From NCBI RefSeq assembly GCF_009389715.1, contig NW_024067666.1, forward strand, positions 3,699,001 through 3,763,000: a stretch of 64,000 nucleotides of DNA, read 5' to 3'. Shown one piece after another: positions 10,276 through 24,442 of this stretch; position 1 is the stretch's first letter, and every line of letters starts with the position of its first letter. The notes under the pieces were generated by a model, which was not told where the DNA came from, searched no databases, and was given only the letters and a program-made list of their open reading frames with translations. The translations under genes were made by a program, and so were the position numbers. Origin of the DNA: Phoenix dactylifera. Lineage: Eukaryota > Streptophyta > Magnoliopsida > Arecales > Arecaceae.

Positions 10276-11568
10276 TTAATTGCATATAAAAAATTCTATG
10301 CAGATGTTGGAAAGGTTCAGAAAACGTTTCTGTGATGGAGGTAAAAAAGAGCTATTTGATCAACAGCCGAGATGGTCTGGTGCCGTGATCCTCAGGCACA
10401 AGAGAGGGTAGATCTCATCAACAACTGGCTGCTCTGTAATTAGTACAGGATATGGTAGCTGTACCAGCACATTACTCTTGAGCACACTTCAATGCCTACT
10501 CCATAATTTGCACCAGATATTGAAATCTCTTTGCCCATTGAAGTATGCATTTAATGAACTTTGTACTCCTGTAAGTTGAATCTGAGATTAATATACATAA
10601 GAGACGGCTTTGCAAAGTGGTTTTTTTCCATTGCCTGTTTTGATATTTCTGGTGACATGATCTGTGAACTTTCCAGTTAAGTTCTCTTCTAATATGATAA
10701 CGCATAAAGATATGGAATAATATATGTTAAACCGTATGTTATGTTTTATGAAGAAAGAAAATTTGTGCCTCTCTTCCACATTTGATAAAATTCCAGCATA
10801 ACTATTCTCATATGTGCAAAGGTTCTTATCACCATTTTTTTATTGCTGCACTTCGAAAAGCCTAACTGCATAAGGTTTTACCCTTGGAGAGGACTGAAAC
10901 AGTGTGATACACAACCAAGGTCTGAATAGCACATCATGCCAAACCAAAAATATTCATGGCGAGCTCCACTTATTGCCAGGCAAAGTGGATACTCTCCATG
11001 CTCCCCATGAGCTACAATGCACAGGAAACTATACATTATTCTAAAATGCAACCTTATAATGTTTAATGCCACAACAGCATTTTGCATATTGTAGTCGCTG
11101 CTTAAGCCTGCTGCATATATGTAGTTAGTTTCGAAATGGGAAAAAAGAGGAAAAGAAAAGGAAAGAATGCTGCAGATCACTCTCGCAGCTTCTAATTTAC
11201 CTTCACAGTTTCGTGATACTTTATTTTCTAACTTTGTGGGATATATTCACACTTGATAGGTGAGATCCATCCGGTTTATCAACAAAAATAAATCATAATA
11301 CTAGGAAAAGAAAAGAAAGAAAACTCAAGTCCAAGTATCAACTTACCGATGTGACTGCTCTACCAGCAAGTCAGGCTTTTCTAAAATAAATCAACTTTAA
11401 AAAAAATCATACCAATAACAGATTCAATGTAAAAATAAACCTATGACACGAACTAAGACAATCTTTGGCCTGTATTTTGATGACTTCACCTGCATCCTCC
11501 CAAGAAATTTATGCTTTATAAAGTTAACCTCCAAGCCATCACACAAGAGTGAGATCTACAACCGGAGA
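10276..11568. other. Region 3' of the RING gene
   Basis: No exon recognised. The part next to 11568 should hold the 3' UTR and poly(A) site of the minus-strand RING gene; several TTTATT runs (AATAAA on the minus strand) occur, for example near 11220, but I cannot choose between them. Confidence 0.4.
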
Positions 11569-14500
11569 TCATGTCATTTCATTGAAAACCATCACCTGTC
11601 AAAAAGAACAAAGTTACAGTCATTAAATGGAGAAAAACAGAATAGTGGCACAGCAATATATGATGAAAAGCAAAAGAGAGAATGCATGGCAACACCCCTC
11701 TTGAGGGTGCCCCCTCTGCTGTGCAGCCTCTTTCATTCTATCAATGGAAGAGGTAGTAATTCCAACGTTTGCTCAAGTAGATTGCAAAGCAACATGTCTT
11801 GACAGAATGATAAGATGCGCAGCAAGTACTCGAAGAAGAGCTTTATGATGTCATAAGAACCTCAGATTGCATCATACAATGATGAATTCATATCATAGCA
11901 TGGGATACGGGTTCGTGCTAAACTCACTCACTCACCAACATGATACAGGGAGTGCATATCATTTGCAGTTTGTATTGGTATGCCAACAATCTCAATCAGT
12001 AGCAATTTTGTGCCACAGAAATCACCAAGTATAGGCTGATAGATGTCTATATATGGCCAGACTACAAATATCCAAAGTTGAATAAATCATTACCATCATT
12101 TTCTTTTCAATGTCCAAAATCTCTTCAAATCTTTTTTTTTTAGCTTTTCACTGTAGACACCTGTTCAATTTAATGCGATAATAATCTGTTACAATATTTG
12201 GGCTTCTTTTAGTAAGCATGGTGCATGTTTAATACCCATTGGTAACAACTATGCTTCCACAATATGTTTTAATGATAGTAGATTGGTCTAGTCTGACAAG
12301 TAACATATAAGTAACATATATGAAAAGTCCAAAGCAAGCCTATTTGCCAGTAGAAAGCAATTAACAACATTTCAGATGCAAAAAAAGGGAAAAAAGGAAA
12401 TGTGCCTTACCAACCTAGTTATGTATTTTTGAGTGGTAGCACGATGATACGTGGTGTGTATTGTGTATGCAAAACATGCACATATACACATACCCCATCC
12501 ATGGCGAGTGAATGTTTTTAAGGAAGAAAAACCAGAAAATGACAAGAGAAATGCTGGTGGCAGTAAATAATGATCTTGGCAGAGACACATAGTACAAGAT
12601 GGAAAATTTTGGCAATCACTAGTACAATATAGAAAATTTTGGCAATCACCCTCTTCCTTAAACCTCCATCTACTCAGTGTTTTGTTCAGTTTTTACTGGT
12701 ACAGTACACGCAAAATCATCTTAATTTTGTTGTGAAAAGATTTACCAACACCTTTTTTCTTTCTTTGTATTAAAAAAAACCCTCCAACACCGGTTCCATA
12801 TTTCAGACTAAAATCAAGCTATGTTATTTTTTTCTCAGAACCTCGTTCTTCTGAAAATATAGCCCTCAAATGTGTTAATATGCTTCATTATCTCTATCCT
12901 AACTACCAATGATTACTTTGCACTATTCATAAATGATATTTTCAGGCTCTAGGATAGGCTTATATAAGTGAATCTCTACAATCCATGTAAACATGGAAAG
13001 ACCCAAGTCACAGACAACTGGGCGTATTCCAGAATTAATTTACAAGCTCCCGGTTTAATGATGCCATGTAAGTTGACATTAAAAGGCCAAAAGGTACTAT
13101 TACCTTTCACAGGTTTGTATATCCTTTAGAAGGACTTTAAATATAAAAGCTACAGTTTGTACATTGCCCAATGTAAATAATTAGTTTTTTGAAGATTAGC
13201 CATGTAATAAATCTTCTTGCTATCCTGAAGAAGATTCCACACTTAAAAGTAGACCAAAAACACTATCAGGACAAGACCAATAATTGGTTAACAGAAAATG
13301 TTAGGAAAGGAAAAATCATGATGGAACCCACAATTGAAGATCAATTTTTATCTATTTCTCACTGAATTAGATTTCATTGCACTACTAGTGCCCTATATAA
13401 AACTCCTCATGGCTACATTTTGAACCTGAAAATTGATTTAAAATTGATAAGGTAATCCAAAAGCAATAAATGAATAGATTTATGGCTGAGAAGACTAAAC
13501 GAATTGAAGCACCAAATGGGGGAAACCAGTCACCTTGCCACAGACTGGACAGGCTTCACTTCTCTCCATCCAATCATATATACAACAGAGGTGGAAATGA
13601 TGAGTGCACTGCAGTATGATCCTTGGGTTCTCAGATGTGTACTCTGCACACAAAATCAGGAGAGAAAAAAGAAGAAACACTTAACATCGAATGCTACAAG
13701 CTTACTGAAGTCTGCATTAGATAAGCATGCTGTGTAAAGAAATATTTGCTTGCTCCATCTACCCTCCAGGAAGATTCAGAACTTTGATAGGAAATTTCAG
13801 CATAACGTAAAACCACATTTAGATAGACCTTTATCAAGATTTGTTTCATCCAGAAATTAGCCATGGCAACCATGCATGATAACAGAATATATTAGCAGCA
13901 CCAACAAACATTCTCTAACTGCATATAGCAAATTTTACCATCACAGTAGAAATAACTTTGAATTTCTTGGAAAAAGGTTTCTTAATTCTCAATTATCAAT
14001 GTCACTCCTAATTAGAGAAGGCACATGCAGGTAGCATAACTGCTATAACACAACCTGCTTCATAGCTAACTCGGTACACGCTAAATGAAGCAATTTGTCC
14101 ATTCCATAAGTGGAATATTCAATGTTACGTGGATACTAGCATCTAGCTCCTAGAATCCATATCAAATACGTATTGAAGTTGGATAAGTATCGGATACTTG
14201 GATACTCGGAATGTTCTTTGGCAATGACTTTTAAAGATCAGAAGAGTTGAACTTTTTCAATAATGAGTTTGATCCTCTAATTTGATATTAGGAGCGAATA
14301 ATTGTTTGTCTTCTAGATTTGTCAAAAATGTTGGTATTGAAATAACTTTACAAAATATTATTTTGCCAATATCTTTAAGTTAATTGGAAAGAATGAGAAA
14401 TATGTATATTAAAAGACCTTAACAAATAGTATATTTTTAGCATTTGCTTTTTAATATTTAAAAAATATATTTAAAGGTATAAATATAAAATTTAGTTAAA

Positions 14501-17500
14501 TTTATATGTGAACCTATAGATTATTGCCTCTATATTTTTTCCTCCCACTAAGTGGGACACTTAGATATATGTCCATATCTTATTCTCATATCTGTGTTGA
14601 AGCAATACTAGGAATATTTACTGTAGCTAGAGATACATTAAAATGAAGATATATACAAGACCATAATCCTGCTGGAATTGGAACTGTTCTTGTTTTGGAA
14701 CTTAAGATTATTTCAAGCATTAAAGATGTGTGACAAGATCTTCCCTTAGCATTATGAACTCCAAGCAGTTAGCTCATGGTGTGTCGTACCACCCCTTACA
14801 GGGCGTATTGTACCATAAGAGAAGAAAATCGGTACGATACTCAACTTCGAGTCGGTACTGCCCATACCAAGCCGTACCGCTCCGTACCATATTGACCTCT
14901 ATTGAGGTGTACGAAGATGCGTACCGATCCGTACCGAAGTATACCGATCCATATCAAGGCATACCGAGATAAAAATTGAGAAAAAATGATTAGAGAGCTA
15001 TTTCGATACAAGGTGTATACCATACTGTATCGAATTGGTAAGGTACTAATACAATATTAGGTACTGAGATTGCGGGCCTGGAGTTAGCTTTTACATATTC
15101 TTGTCTTCTTAACAATTCAGCATGTTTTGCTATACCTTACCTTACAATCTAAAGTTCTTGTATATTTAGAAATCAACAAGTTCATCTCATTCAATGGGAA
15201 TAATCTAGTCAAGCATGGTATCTAGAATGAAGAGTATAGAGAACAGGCTTCTTGAAATGCACCTTCAAGGCAAGTTGGACACACATCTTCATCTTCAGAT
15301 GAAGAATCAACATATATAGCTGCACTTGCCACTTTTGTTGACAGGTGATCCAGTGAAGACTCAGGGCAGCATATCTTAGATCCCCCTTCATAGTCAGATC
15401 TACCCCACAATTTTGTTGTGCCTATTGATTCTTTGTCAGTATCATTGATGCGTCTGAGTGGGTGAGAAACCTCATGGAAATGAGCCGATCCCTTATCGCA
15501 CCTTGACACACGCCCATGCTGATGCCGTAACTGGGAACATCTAGGATCGTCAAAAGGTAAAGGCCTTGGAGGAGGATGATAAGTATCAACTATGGAATTT
15601 TCTTCAGTGAGAGATGTAGAGGCTGAAGGAGTTGCCGCCTGCTCAGATGAAGGGGAAACACGTGCTTGTTCTCTTCGAAATAATGCAATGTACTGCAAAT
15701 AATACATAAAACAGAAATAAGACTTGTTATTCACATGTAATGCTCAAATAAAACTGATTCTCTAAATATTCTCTCATACCAAAAGTAACCACCATGCATC
15801 AAAACTAAAGCTGATCATGGGTCGGGCATAGACATAGACAATGTCAAATTTTAAATAGGCCTAACCCAAAGCCTGACTAAAAATGAATATAATTTAGGCC
15901 TGAGGCCTGGCCCATGATCAGCTCTAATAAAAAATATTTGCTTTTTGGAATCAAAATTTAGCCAAATATTGGGACCCTCATACATTACCTCCAAAACATA
16001 ATGTTGACAACATCGTAATATTATCAGTCAAAACTGACTCAAAACATATACTGTTTCTCCATACTAAAGACATGATTTCTAATTACCTAACAAGATTTCA
16101 AGAATAAAGAAGTCAGGAGAGATAAAACAGAGGAATCATGGGTTTGTACAAGTAAATAGTGACCCTCAAACGAGCTCCATGGAAACCTAGAAGCCCACAA
16201 CTATTCACATGAAAATAAATGCATGTCACATGCTAAAACATACTGCTTTCATGACATATAGAAGCATGGACTCTTGGATTACACCATTATACTTTAGACG
16301 AAGTGAAGTTCTGCTGCAACCTGAATCCTTATGAGATGTATAGTTGAAAAACTTAACAAAATAAATTAAGATAGGACAAATTAAGACTGCTAGCAACCAT
16401 GCAAGGTTTAAAACCTGCAGGAACTGAATGATATAAATCTGAAGTACATCCAGGTTCTACCTAGGGGGAAAAAAACAAAGTACCTCCAGGTCACTGGACC
16501 TACAACACCATGGCAAACGAGCAGTAATTAGCAAACTGTATACAGAAATGTTTAAACATTCATATGTGGCACTGATATACCTGTGATAAGCATGCAAGTT
16601 TCAAAGACACAGAAAATATTAGTTATGGCGAGAACCTCAACTATTGCGACTAACAAGGTGTTAGTTTGGTTCTACTTCAGCCTTTAACAAGCTTTCTGAA
16701 GGGTTATAGGTGTGCATTTAATTAGAATGCTTTACTGACAGTGAAATGTGAACTGCCTACATAAGTTAATTTAAAAGTAAGTTTGCAATATTGACTAAGA
16801 GTGACAAAAGCATATAGTGTGTTTAGTAGTTAGGTATTGGAAGCTTCTACCTAGGGTAATGCACCAATTTCGGAATCTTCCCGGATTCTCCAACCCGCAC
16901 CCACTCCCTAAGCATGTCCTTACCACAAGTGTATCTTAAAAATCCGCTTCCCTGCACCCACACCAGATTCTGGCAACTAGGGTTTAGCATTGTTTTTGGT
17001 TTCCCAAGAGGGCTTCACAAGAGCATTTTCTTTGAATTGTTTTAAAGGACAACAACCGTTCACATGTTTGATGTTTGGTAAATGCATAACACAAAATATG
17101 ATTTTCGAAAAAGCAACATGAAAGAAAGAGGGTCACACAGCAAAAAAGAAAAAAAAGGAAAGGTAGAAATATAGGTGCAAACAAGCCTAATGTAGTTCGA
17201 TTCCTGCATGAAACAAATCTAGTATGAATTGGATAAGGATATAGGAATTAGAGCTGGAATCAACCAATAGGGGTTCAGTCCAACTCATGCCAAATTTGAT
17301 GGTCCAATTTACAGTTCGGCAATTCCAACTCAGATCTATTTGATTATAATGGATTGAATCTAATTCTGCAAGATTTCAAGGCTGTTTGGTTGATAAGTTC
17401 TACTAAAATAGGTGGACAAAAGACTTTAAGTGAAGGAGTTTTACAAAAATGGTTGATTGTTTTCCATAAAATCTGTTTTACCAAATTTGGTAGGACATTA

Positions 17501-18010
17501 AAATCTGAAAAATGAGTTTTATGAAAAACAGGTTCTTCCTTATTTTTCCTAGAACATCCTTTACAGAATCATGTTTTCTGATTGTCTGTTTTAGAAAAAA
17601 CTCACAGACAACCAAACAACCCTTTATTGTCACTTGGATAAGGTACAGAATCTAGATTTAAAACTCAATGACTTGGACTTGATATGCCAATTGAGATTTG
17701 GGGTTCATGTCAGATTCATGATGTATTAAATTATTCTGGTTTGGCCAAATCCACCTAAATCTCCAATGAGTTTGCTGTGAAATGATGCAAAGCCAATATT
17801 TTATACAAGTAGTAGCTTGCAATACACATAGGTCAGACACTTTTTTTTTTAAGCTTCTCCAGCAAGTTTACTCTTTTTCTGATTTTGGTTATATGAGAAA
17901 TACTTTTGATTAGGCATTACTACAATGATCTCCCTTTTTTTCCTTTAAAATCCAAAAGATTATTATTTTCAACAACAACAAACTCACCAAAGTTACTATG
18001 CTAACAGAGG

Positions 18011-18100
<90 letters not shown>

Positions 18101-19406
18101 TATTCAGGTTGAAGCTTCAGATCGTGGTCTAGAATCGATTTGTGGAAAATCATCATGCTAGCATCTTGGTAATGTGAAATTGCAGTGGTGACAATACAAG
18201 TAGCTAAAGCCTCTTTGAAATGAACATATACGAGCTTTTTCACTTTTTAACTTACATAAATTTAACCAGTCAGACACAATTCATCAATTAGGGGTCAGCT
18301 AGACAAATCATACATTGCATAAGTGCAGAGGAAGGCCAATTGAAAAAGTTTACAATTTTTTCTCACGACCTCTATTGAAGTATTACCTAGTCTTTCTTGA
18401 ACCACTCCAATCATTCAACATGTATTCAGGACACCAATCCTCAACACCTTCATTGTCTTTGCTACATATGACGAGACAATCTCAAACAATTACCTATCAC
18501 TGGTCTCAAATGCGACATTATGTCCTTATCTATCAATAGTTTAATGCCCACTTGAGTGCAAACAAAGATATTGGCTTCAATGACTAGATCACATAAATGC
18601 CGACTCCATAGTGTCATATTTATCATGCACATAGGAAATTATGTATCATATGGCAGTGCCACTTGTTTGCAGTAACCAGTCACCTATCTAACCAAAATTA
18701 AAAGGAAAGAAAAGGATGAGAATATTGTAAAATTTAAATGCTAAAACATTAGGGAAACCTTCACTTTTTCAGGATTCGCTGCATGGAACGTGGTTCTCTT
18801 CCTTGTTTGCCATGCATATTATGTCTTGTATTGTATTAAATGTTACGATAATGAAAATGTCTAAAAGGTTAACTACTATGCAAGTCTCAGGCTTGATCTG
18901 TTGAGGTGCACTGTAATATCAAAATACTTTAGGATTCCTCTTTCTTTGGCTTTTACTATTTAATGTGCTCCCAGATTTTTAGATGGCAAGACAAAATCAA
19001 AGCTAAAAAAATAGTATAGTTTGACTGTCATATAACTTGAATTAAATGATGGAGCCGTCATCTTGTAGAGATGATGTATTCTACCTTCATTAAGTGTCTT
19101 AAAGTTGCATCCAGTCATCCTGATCAATCATCTTACCTGATATCATATTTATGAGAAAAGGGGAAGAATCTTGAATGAAGCTAAAAGGGATGCATGGGCA
19201 AGACCAAAATAGTAACTTGGATGACAAAATTTCATAATCCCAACATACTGGTCATTAGAACAAAACTAAAGTATGTCACAAACTAAAAATTTGGAACGTA
19301 CCACATTTATAATCTGCTGAGAAAAGCAGCTGGAGCAGACAGGAGTATTGGGATTTTCATTTTCTTCATGATCATCGGGGCGCAAACAGCCAAAAACAGA
19401 ACCCAT
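11569..19406 (-). CDS. RING-H2 E3 ubiquitin ligase (At3g02290-like)
   Basis: Four exons on the minus strand: 19406-19302, 15692-15263, 13643-13534 and 11595-11569, all with GT-AG introns, 672 nt in frame, 223 aa. The product is a small RING-H2 protein expected to pass ubiquitin from an E2 to substrates. The RING reads C173-x2-C176, C191-x-H193-x2-H196-x2-C199, C210-x2-C213, with the family-typical CIYDWMERSEACPVCGK and the short tail KVMVFNEMT. The N-terminus MGSVFGC has Gly2 and Cys7, which suggests myristoylation and palmitoylation (inference). The middle is low-complexity and Ser-rich, with acidic SSSEDEDV just before the RING. The last exon encodes only nine codons including the stop. Introns are long (3609, 1619 and 1938 bp) and carry repeats. 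A 5' UTR intron is likely (acceptor near 19475, donor near 20050), with the promoter around 20300-20600. Substrates are unknown. Confidence 0.88.
14760..15078. mobile_element. GTACC-rich repeat, same family as 29730-29850
   Basis: Dense scattered copies of GGTACCG- and CCGTACC-like words. Its right edge reads inward CCAGGCCCGCAATCTCAGTA, which resembles the right edge of the element at 29730-29850 (CCATGGTCTGCAATCTTAGTA). It lies in intron 2 of the RING gene. No coding content; probably a non-autonomous DNA element of unassigned superfamily. Confidence 0.45.
17380..17622. mobile_element. MITE-like element in RING gene intron 1
   Basis: The left end is GGCTGTTTGGTTG and the right end read inward is AGGGTTGTTTGGTTGTCTG, forming an inverted repeat of about 13 bp with little mismatch, 240 bp apart. 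The interior is AT-rich without coding potential. I did not find a convincing target duplication, so the superfamily is open. Confidence 0.5.
18014..18099. repeat. Compound microsatellite (TA)n(GA)n
   Basis: About 48 bp of TA repeats run directly into about 36 bp of GA repeats, inside intron 1 of the RING gene. Likely length-polymorphic. Confidence 0.95.
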
Positions 19407-20049
19407 AATAACGGTTTCCTTTCTTGTTTCAGATTAACCTCTGGTAGTAATTCTCCGGAGTACAAACTAAAAGACAACAACCTGCAATCCCAAAAAGCAA
19501 GCTACTTCTTTCTGTAGTAATAAAGCAGACTCAAACTTCGTATGAGAGAGGAGCTCCGCTCACAGATTTGAGCCTGAAACCCCTCTCCTTTCACTCACTA
19601 TCTGCAAGATAAGAAATCACCTCGTTCATCAATACCCAACAAAGAAGAGGGTTTACATAAATTCAAAAACAAAAGCAAACCATGGCAAAAGACCACATTC
19701 TTTAAGCCCCGTATGAACAAACGCACCAAAACTTTATCTAGAACGGGCATTATTCTACAACCCAGTTAACAATTACTTCAAAACTACCTAAAATTAACAA
19801 AAAATGCCATCTTTGATGCAATAAATAATAACAATATAAGTATTAAAGTGCTAAAATAAAAAATAAGTCCTCCCACAAACTTCAAAGAAAAACAACACAA
19901 AGAGCAAGTCATCAACAACGCCATCCAAAAAAAAAAACCCGACAATTAATAGGAGAACAAATCAAAGTTCTTTCTTCCTAGTCATCTCTTGCTATGCCTC
20001 CTATCGGCCACAGATAGTAGGTCAGACTCTATTTTCAAAGAAAACGTAC

Positions 20050-20600
20050 CTTTCAAACGTAAATCCCTACGAAATCCCCAGCAAAATAATCAAAAATCCC
20101 TTCCAAAACTCGAAACCAAATCAGAAAATTCGAAACAGAGCCTCATACCAAAACCCACTTCGTCTCTTCTCATCCCCGAGTCGAGACAGAGGCGAGAGAC
20201 AGAGAGAGAAGAAAGGTGCCTCAACGAGAAGAAAACGTGGAGGAATCGAAGAATACCAGAAGATAAGCGCAATCGAGGTCGATAAAATCGGAAGATTTTC
20301 TCGAATCGAAACTCCTTAAACCCTTCGGATTTATCGCCGAAGAAAAAGAGCGGAAAAAGGAAAGACCAATAAAAAAAAAAAAAAAAAGAGCGCGTATCGT
20401 AACCGGACTGCGCCTCCACCTCGGCCCCTCCGGTTATCCGTACGTAATGGATAATCTCTATCCCGGATTTTATTATGATTACGCGGCTGATGTTCTCCAA
20501 CCGTTCTATCAGTATAAAATCTTCAATGATGAACGGTTGAGATTATGTGGGTGCATGATGTAGAATAACGAGAGTAAAAATATCAGGAGCGAAGCAGCTT
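20050..20600 (-). promoter_or_regulatory. Probable 5' UTR and promoter zone of the RING gene
   Basis: On the minus strand a pyrimidine-rich TTCTCTCTCTGTCTCTCG stretch at about 20190-20210 and a possible splice donor (GAAAG/GTACG) near 20050 look like a first non-coding exon. A 20-base homopolymer A run (plus strand) lies at about 20367-20386. No clear TATA box was picked out. Confidence 0.35.
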
Positions 20601-23600
20601 CTGAACTGTAGCCGGTTTTGTCAAGGCGGTTTTGAGAGCTGTCCTTCTCTTTTTTTGTATTTCTTAAGAATGGTGGTTTTAGCCCATCTGATAGGAGACC
20701 GATTGGGAAAGGGACTCGCCATCTATTGTGTTAGTCCACTACAGGCCTAGAAATTTATGGGCATTGATTGAGTCTAAGTTAATGACTATATGTTCAGCAG
20801 GATCAATCTCATGATGATCCAGTCACTTGGACAAGATTACTAGATTGGACCCTTTGAGAGGCTCAATATGGGGCCTGAGTTGTTTAGTGCACTCATTTGT
20901 GGGACCAGGTTAGATTTAGATGGAGCAAGATTGGTCCCACTTGATAGGGAGCTTGCAAACATTTGGTATAATTTTGATTTATTTCCTTTGATGGTTATTA
21001 AAAGAGTTGTTAGGGTGGTTGGAGTAAATGTATCTTGACTTGTTCATCCAAGCAAACCCAAAAAAAAATAATTTGGATAGTTTTGTAAAGCTTAGAGCCT
21101 ATGCCATGATATAATCAATAGTGAGTCACAAAATAAGCAAGGGCAATCTTTTCTGTGTTAGACAAAATCGTTATGAACTAGGGCTCATATTCATGATTAC
21201 AATCGCTTCGCTTAACAACTAAGATTGTAGGTTCAAATCTTGAATGGTGCATCTCCAATAATTTAAACCTGGGTAACTGTATGCATGCACGTTTCTTTCG
21301 CTTTTTAAAAAAGTTGGACAAAATTATACCGCAAATAAAAGATAATATTGTTAAATTTATCATAATTTGCTCGTGTAGTCCATTTAATAATAAGGTTTGC
21401 CTTTGTTTTGCTATCTTTTTGTCGCTGGGAGATTTTTCTTCTTTTTATGGAAGCATGAGATAGGAATAGGTTATTTGACCTAAAACTAATTGTGGTTTAT
21501 GTCAAGTTTTATTAAAATCCAATGGGCCATCAAAAAAGAAGGGCTAGAAATAGAGAGGCAAGGATAAGAAAGAGAAAACAGTAGAAAGTTTTGAGTAAAA
21601 AACTAAGGTGAACAGCGCAAACTTAGGGTGGAACAGAACCATTAGGTGGAACATGAGATGGATTTATATACTATAAGGCAGACTAGTTTTCTTTTCTTGA
21701 TAAGAAAACTTGATGTCTTAAGGAATTCAATGGGAGTTTATATGGCGATTTTTTTTTATAGTTGGAGTACTTATTGCATGTATATATGGAAAGAAAAAAT
21801 ATGGTGAAGGTGAATCATCTTGGACGGCAAAGCTCCATCATGAGTAACAATAAGGGTGAATCATCTACTATTTTTCAAAATATTTGCCTGACTTAAGCAT
21901 CGAAGAATCTCTCACCAAACAAAGTCCAGTGACCTTCGGTGTTTTCTCTTTTATTTTCAAGTCAGACTCATAACTCCAAACAAATTTGTTTGTCCAGCAA
22001 ACCAGTCCAAGTAATACAAGCAGAACTAGCTAGTCAACATTCATCCATGCATTCAGTTTGGTCGGTTAGATTTTGGCAGGAACAAAGTTGAACCACCATG
22101 GATGACAATGCTCCATCATGGAGTAAGACTAAGGGATTGAGGTGCATCTTAGAGCATATTGATGTTCACACTTCATTCTATATATGGAAACTGCAATATA
22201 CGATCCCCATTAAGGTCTATAATTAATTCTACTATCCTTATATCTATATAGCAACCAGTCATCGATAATCATCAAACAATCTTTTATCTATCTTCCTATA
22301 TAGATAAAAGAATAGTTCATAGGTTCACAAAAAATATATTTCTAGCTAGATCCTAAATTAAACTTTTCAACATACCTATTTTGGTTGGCGAAGTTACACG
22401 ATCTACAATTACATCATTTGATTCATATAAATTTTATCATACTTTCAACATCATCTCATATATAGATTTAGCAACATTTTGATAATGTATCCATAATAGA
22501 TATGTTGGACTAGAATTCTATGGATAGGCCCAAAATCAGCCAAATAAGATAGAATTATGTTTTAGCTACAACTAAATTGGATATTTCCAAAATCCAGCCC
22601 AACCTTGGATCCAATATGACCTAGCTCAGACTTATGATTAATTAACTATGGATTATAAAATGGATTAAAGACTTATTAGCGACCCAATGATTTTGAAATG
22701 TGGATACAACAGAATAAATCATACATTAGTCAAGACATGTGGCAGGTTGGGGCCTAGTCAGACACAACAAGATCCAAAGATAAGACCTAAGCAATTTTGA
22801 GATTAGAAAATATAATCAAATTTTATTGGCCAAATTAGTTGAACCAATTACATAACAACTATCCTCCTGCTCTACTAGTGTTACTCAGCATAAAATATTA
22901 TGCTACCAAACCTAGTCCAATATTGGCTCTCATCATTGGATAATTTCCTTTTTGCACTAATATTGATTTCTAACATCATTTGCTCCAAGGGCCCCTCAAA
23001 TAACATATTAAAAAATACCCAACCAAAAAAGATCATCTTAAATAAGTTCATTTTTCTTCTAAACTCCAAAGTTATTAAACCAAATAATAACAATAGCAAC
23101 ATCAACAATAATAATGACAATACTTGCATCTAGTTTTAGTAATAAGAACAATGACATCAACAATAATGAGGAAAAAGAAGCATTTGTTATGATATTAATG
23201 CTTTAGGTATTTATCATCAACATATCTTCGACTTTATGCTGAATAGATTAAAAAAAGAATCTTTGATTATTGGATACTAGGACATAAATGTGATTCTAAT
23301 GATTGCTCATCCCATCAGGAACATATGCTTGATCTCTCTAAATATGCTATTGATTGGGTTTAACCCTGCCAAGATTGTTAAATAGGTTTGGGCTACCAAA
23401 AAGTCATGCTTGATCTCTCTATCGTACTTGATATCTCCAAAACCGTCGAATGTCAGATTGTTCATTGGATTTGGCCAAGCTGGAACATCATACTTGACCC
23501 TACCAACATCTCCAAAACTAAATAAGGAGGTGTCAAACTAGAAAAAGAAAGATTCTGGTGCTCCTTTAAAATCTGAGCTTGGCTTGATCTTGATTCAGGC

Positions 23601-24380
23601 TTAAATTTCTAGACCAATCCATCATGTTACAAACCTCATTCGAGCTGAGTTGGGTGAGCTAGGCTGATTTTGCTCATGTTTAGATGACGGGTTTCATGAC
23701 AACAAAAGTTAAACACTCCAAAATTGTCAAGTTGACAAAAGTTTTAAAGTAAAAATGCCCATCTTGATTTATATGTATCCCCATGGATCTCCATAGATTA
23801 TTATGATTTTAGATTAGAGGGTGCAATTTATTTACCAATTAGTAAATCAAACTACTGACGTATATTGTATTAACTCATCATTAAAATTTAGACCCCACTT
23901 GTTTTATTATTTATTATTTCACGCGGTCAAGAATGCAATATCTTTCTACTTAAATAACAATTCTATTAAGAAAATCTTGCTTACACCCTCAACCTCCTAT
24001 TAGGAAGTAGGTGAGCCGGCTCGAGCCCAATACCATACCGCTAAGATTCGGCTCATTACATAAGCAAGCTCCTCAATGCGAAGCTTTAGTCAAGCCGGAT
24101 AAGTGTTTGAGTCTCCACTCATTTAAAAGCCAAGCTTTGAAATTTATTCAAGCACACACTAAGCTGCCATCAAGATGAGCCTTTTGAAAAACTTTGAATC
24201 ATTTGCAGCCCTAGGGCTCTCATTTCTGTTTCAGACCCGAATCCGATATATGCACCCAGCCGGATTCGGATGCTGTTCCTCGTACCGGGCTGGAGCCTTT
24301 GCCACCCTCCTATTACTCTCCCGAAGAGAGTTTCCAAACCATGCAACGAATAATTAGTAAAGAGTAAAAAGAGGGAAGCG
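20601..24380. other. Gene-free AT-rich interval
   Basis: About 3.8 kb between the divergent RING and ALP1-like genes. I see no exons. The only structure noted is a tRNA-like/SINE-like patch near 21185-21255. The right end should include the ALP1-like promoter. Confidence 0.5.
21185..21255 (+). repeat. Possible tRNA-derived SINE fragment
   Basis: The word GTAGGTTCAAATCTTGAAT resembles a Pol III B box (GGTTCAAATC), preceded about 35 bp upstream by CGCTTCGCTTAACAAC, as in degraded tRNA-like heads. It does not fold as a sound tRNA by eye and no tail or target duplication is evident. Confidence 0.25.
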
Positions 24381-24442
24381 CCCAAAAAATCGTCCGAGCG
24401 AGAGAGAGAGGAGACTGGGAGGAGGGGAAGTCCCTCTGCTCG

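Noticed and set aside
20090-20500. 136-codon minus-strand frame
   Set aside because: It lies in the probable 5' UTR/promoter of the RING gene and is dominated by a Phe run from a poly(A) tract; no domain.
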